64,000 bases of DNA, taken from Clostridia bacterium (GTDB taxonomy: Bacteria; Bacillota; Clostridia; Oscillospirales; CAG-272). How positions within the stretch are numbered: position 1 is the stretch's first letter; each line of letters begins with the position of its first letter. Under the pieces are notes generated by a model that saw nothing but the letters and a program-made list of their open reading frames with translations, was not told where the DNA came from and ran no database searches. Made by a program: the position numbers and the translations under genes. Of this stretch, positions 62,818 to 64,000 are shown piece after piece. Where the stretch lies: NCBI GenBank assembly GCA_017452525.1, contig JAFTMG010000013.1, positions 1-64,000 of the forward strand. Direction: 5' to 3'.

Positions 62818-63509
62818 TCGCAAACCAACACGTCAAACTCCCGCAAAGAGCCGATCAGAAAGGCGCGGTGCTCGCCCATTTTGGAGCGGTCGGCGATCAG
62901 GATCCGCCGCCCGGATTGCGCCATCATTCCCTGCTTGATCACACATTGGGATAGGGTCGATTCCGTCACGGCGCCGTCTTCGCTGATACCGCCGCAGGAG
63001 CAGACCATGGCATCGGCAAAGAAAGAGCGCATCTGCTCCCTCGTAATCTCTCCCTCCAGCGAATCGCTGTGGAATTTCAACATACCGCCCGGCATCAGCA
63101 CCTGCATATCCGCCAGCTTTGCCAGCTCCAGCGCCGTCTGCACACCCGTGGTGAACACGATCTTTCGGGAGGGGTGCCAGAGAGTGCTCAAAAAATGAAC
63201 GGTAGAGCTGGAATCCATCCACACTGAGGCGCAATCGGCAAGGAGCGGGATGGTCAGCTCACTCATCACCCGTTTGGCATCGGCATTCTGTTCCATGCGA
63301 ACAAGCACCGACAGCTCGTCGCGATTTTTCTCCAACAGCACCGCACCGCCGTGACTGCGCCGCAAAAGCCCCAACGTCTCCATCTCCCCAAGATCCCTTC
63401 GGATAGTCGCGTCGCTCACATACAGCTTCGCCGCCAGCTCACGGACCGTGGCGGTCTTTTTTTGTTTCAGATATTCCAATATCTCATTTTGCCGTTCCAG
63501 CGTCAGCAT
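62712..63509 (-). CDS. DeoR/GlpR-family transcriptional regulator
   Basis: A 265-aa regulator. The N-terminal DeoR helix-turn-helix is MLTLERQNEILEYLKQKKTATVRELAAKLYVSDATIRRDL, continuing RRSHGGAVL. The C-terminal sugar-phosphate sensing domain (about 75-240) has VWMDSSSTVHFL, FTTGVQTALELAK, CGGISEDGAVTESTL and ILIADRSKMG. Such repressors are released by sugar phosphates. It is divergent from the L-rhamnose isomerase gene, a likely target. The start at 63509 was chosen by family N-terminus. Confidence 0.88.
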   Translation of the reverse strand: MLTLERQNEILEYLKQKKTATVRELAAKLYVSDATIRRDLGEMETLGLLRRSHGGAVLLEKNRDELSVLVRMEQNADAKRVMSELTIPLLADCASVWMDSSSTVHFLSTLWHPSRKIVFTTGVQTALELAKLADMQVLMPGGMLKFHSDSLEGEITREQMRSFFADAMVCSCGGISEDGAVTESTLSQCVIKQGMMAQSGRRILIADRSKMGEHRAFLIGSLREFDVLVCDQRPCEAILSLCKEGGVEVIWQETEGDRRLSSVRV

Positions 63510-63559
63510 AACATGAACACTCCTTCTCTGTCTGCTTGAATTTGTTCTTTTATGTACAT

Positions 63560-63588
63560 ATTTTAGCATATTTATTTTTTATTGTCAA
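63560..63588 (-). promoter_or_regulatory. Promoter of the DeoR gene
   Basis: Minus strand -35 TTGACA (63583-63588), 17-bp spacer, -10 TAAAAT (63560-63565). Confidence 0.75.
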
Positions 63589-63603
63589 TCTTTCGAAAGG
63601 ATA

Positions 63604-63632
63604 TGGACAAAAAGAGGAAAATACGATATAAT
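63604..63632 (+). promoter_or_regulatory. Promoter of L-rhamnose isomerase
   Basis: -35 TGGACA (63604-63609), 17-bp spacer, -10 TATAAT (63627-63632). It is back to back with the DeoR promoter, 15 bp apart. Confidence 0.75.
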
Positions 63633-63690
63633 AGAATCAGCAAAAAAGATCGGGCGACAAACGGTCATCTGCCGCCCGCAGGAGGTTTTT

Positions 63691-64000
63691 ATGACAAATT
63701 TTGAATACGCCAAAGCCCGTTACGCGCAGGCAGGCGTGGATGCGGAAGCCGCCATTGAGCTGTGCCGCCGCATTCCCGTTTCGATCCATTGCTGGCAGGG
63801 CGACGATATCAACGGCTTTGAATCCCAGGGTGCTCTGACCGGCGGCATTCAGACCACCGGAAACTACCCCGGCAAGGCGCGCAACGCTGCCGAGCTGATG
63901 GCGGATTTTGAGAAGGTCCTTTCTCTGGTGCCCGGCACCAAGCGCATCAATCTTCACGCCATCTACGCCATCTCCGACACACCCGTGGCGCGTGACGCCA
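63691..64000 (+). CDS. rhaA: L-rhamnose isomerase, N-terminal part (runs off the window)
   Basis: The first 103 codons of RhaA. The N-terminus [20 protein letters not shown] and the segment [15 protein letters not shown], with [20 protein letters not shown] following, are characteristic. It converts L-rhamnose to L-rhamnulose. GGAGG is 5 nt before the ATG. A GC-rich inverted repeat (CGGGCG with CGCCCG) lies in the leader just upstream. The rest of the gene, and any rhaB/rhaD, are outside the window. Confidence 0.93.
   Translation, partial: MTNFEYAKARYAQAGVDAEAAIELCRRIPVSIHCWQGDDINGFESQGALTGGIQTTGNYPGKARNAAELMADFEKVLSLVPGTKRINLHAIYAISDTPVARDA

Overview
The window looks like a chromosomal segment of an anaerobic, saccharolytic Bacillota (Clostridia-type) bacterium. 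Evidence for this is the rplU-prp-rpmA cluster with an N-terminally extended L27, a reverse-type rubrerythrin under an Rrf2 regulator, a YfmF/YfmH pair, an MsmX/UgpC-type sugar ABC ATPase, a Crh-like HPr, PucR/CdaR and DeoR regulators, and near-consensus sigma-A promoters almost always with 17-bp spacers. No phage, insertion sequence or CRISPR array was seen, and only one tRNA gene (Gly, anticodon CCC).

Layout. 0.2-9.9 kb: carbohydrate and phosphoester catabolism (DUF2264 protein, esterase, endonuclease/exonuclease/phosphatase-fold protein, type I phosphodiesterase, YgjV-like membrane protein, tRNA-Gly, TIM-barrel isomerase, DUF4965 glutaminase-like protein, SGNH hydrolase). 10.0-20.3 kb: a small AT-rich orphan gene, then one long leftward operon driven from about 20.33 kb (CPBP protease, tadA, feoA, SanA-like, yfmF, yfmH, lgt, folD, surface GDPD protein). 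20.4-24.7 kb: sugar ABC ATPase, tex, rsuA-type pseudouridine synthase. 24.9-29.8 kb: lacZ, a DMT transporter and a membrane-anchored protein. 29.9-35.7 kb: greA, S41 protease, CdaR-type regulator, rsmE, amidase, rsmI. 35.7-43.7 kb: isomerase plus surface lipoprotein, PHP protein, thrH-like phosphatase, a second DMT transporter, YobA-like protein, rubrerythrin and Rrf2. 43.8-47.6 kb: an MBOAT gene with an AlgX/DHHW-like partner. 47.8-54.2 kb: Crh-like HPr, DUF1015, MarR plus ABC exporter, aspartate kinase, HIT protein. 54.2-59.3 kb: amidohydrolase, FkbM methyltransferase, GLUG surface protein, solute-binding protein. 59.4-60.6 kb: ribosomal cluster. 60.7-64.0 kb: a third isomerase, a ROK-like regulator, a DeoR regulator and the start of L-rhamnose isomerase.

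The two most unusual observations are these. First, the MBOAT membrane acyltransferase homologue and its neighbouring tandem AlgX/DHHW-like protein are both full length, yet by eye alignment have both lost their catalytic residues (His in the MBOAT; Ser, Asp and His in both halves of the partner). Second, a roughly 90-105-bp structured repeat occurs three times. Two copies form 5' leaders running straight into the ribosome-binding site of transcripts that encode TIM-barrel sugar-phosphate isomerases, and the third sits between the DUF1015 gene and a terminator with no real gene after it.

The genes fit together as a plant- or host-glycan-degrading anaerobe: surface binding proteins and a general sugar ABC ATPase import sugars, LacZ, esterases and isomerases process them, HPr-like, CdaR, DeoR and ROK-like proteins regulate, and rubrerythrin gives oxygen tolerance. 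Starts were chosen from Shine-Dalgarno position and family N-termini. Functional calls come from motif recognition alone.
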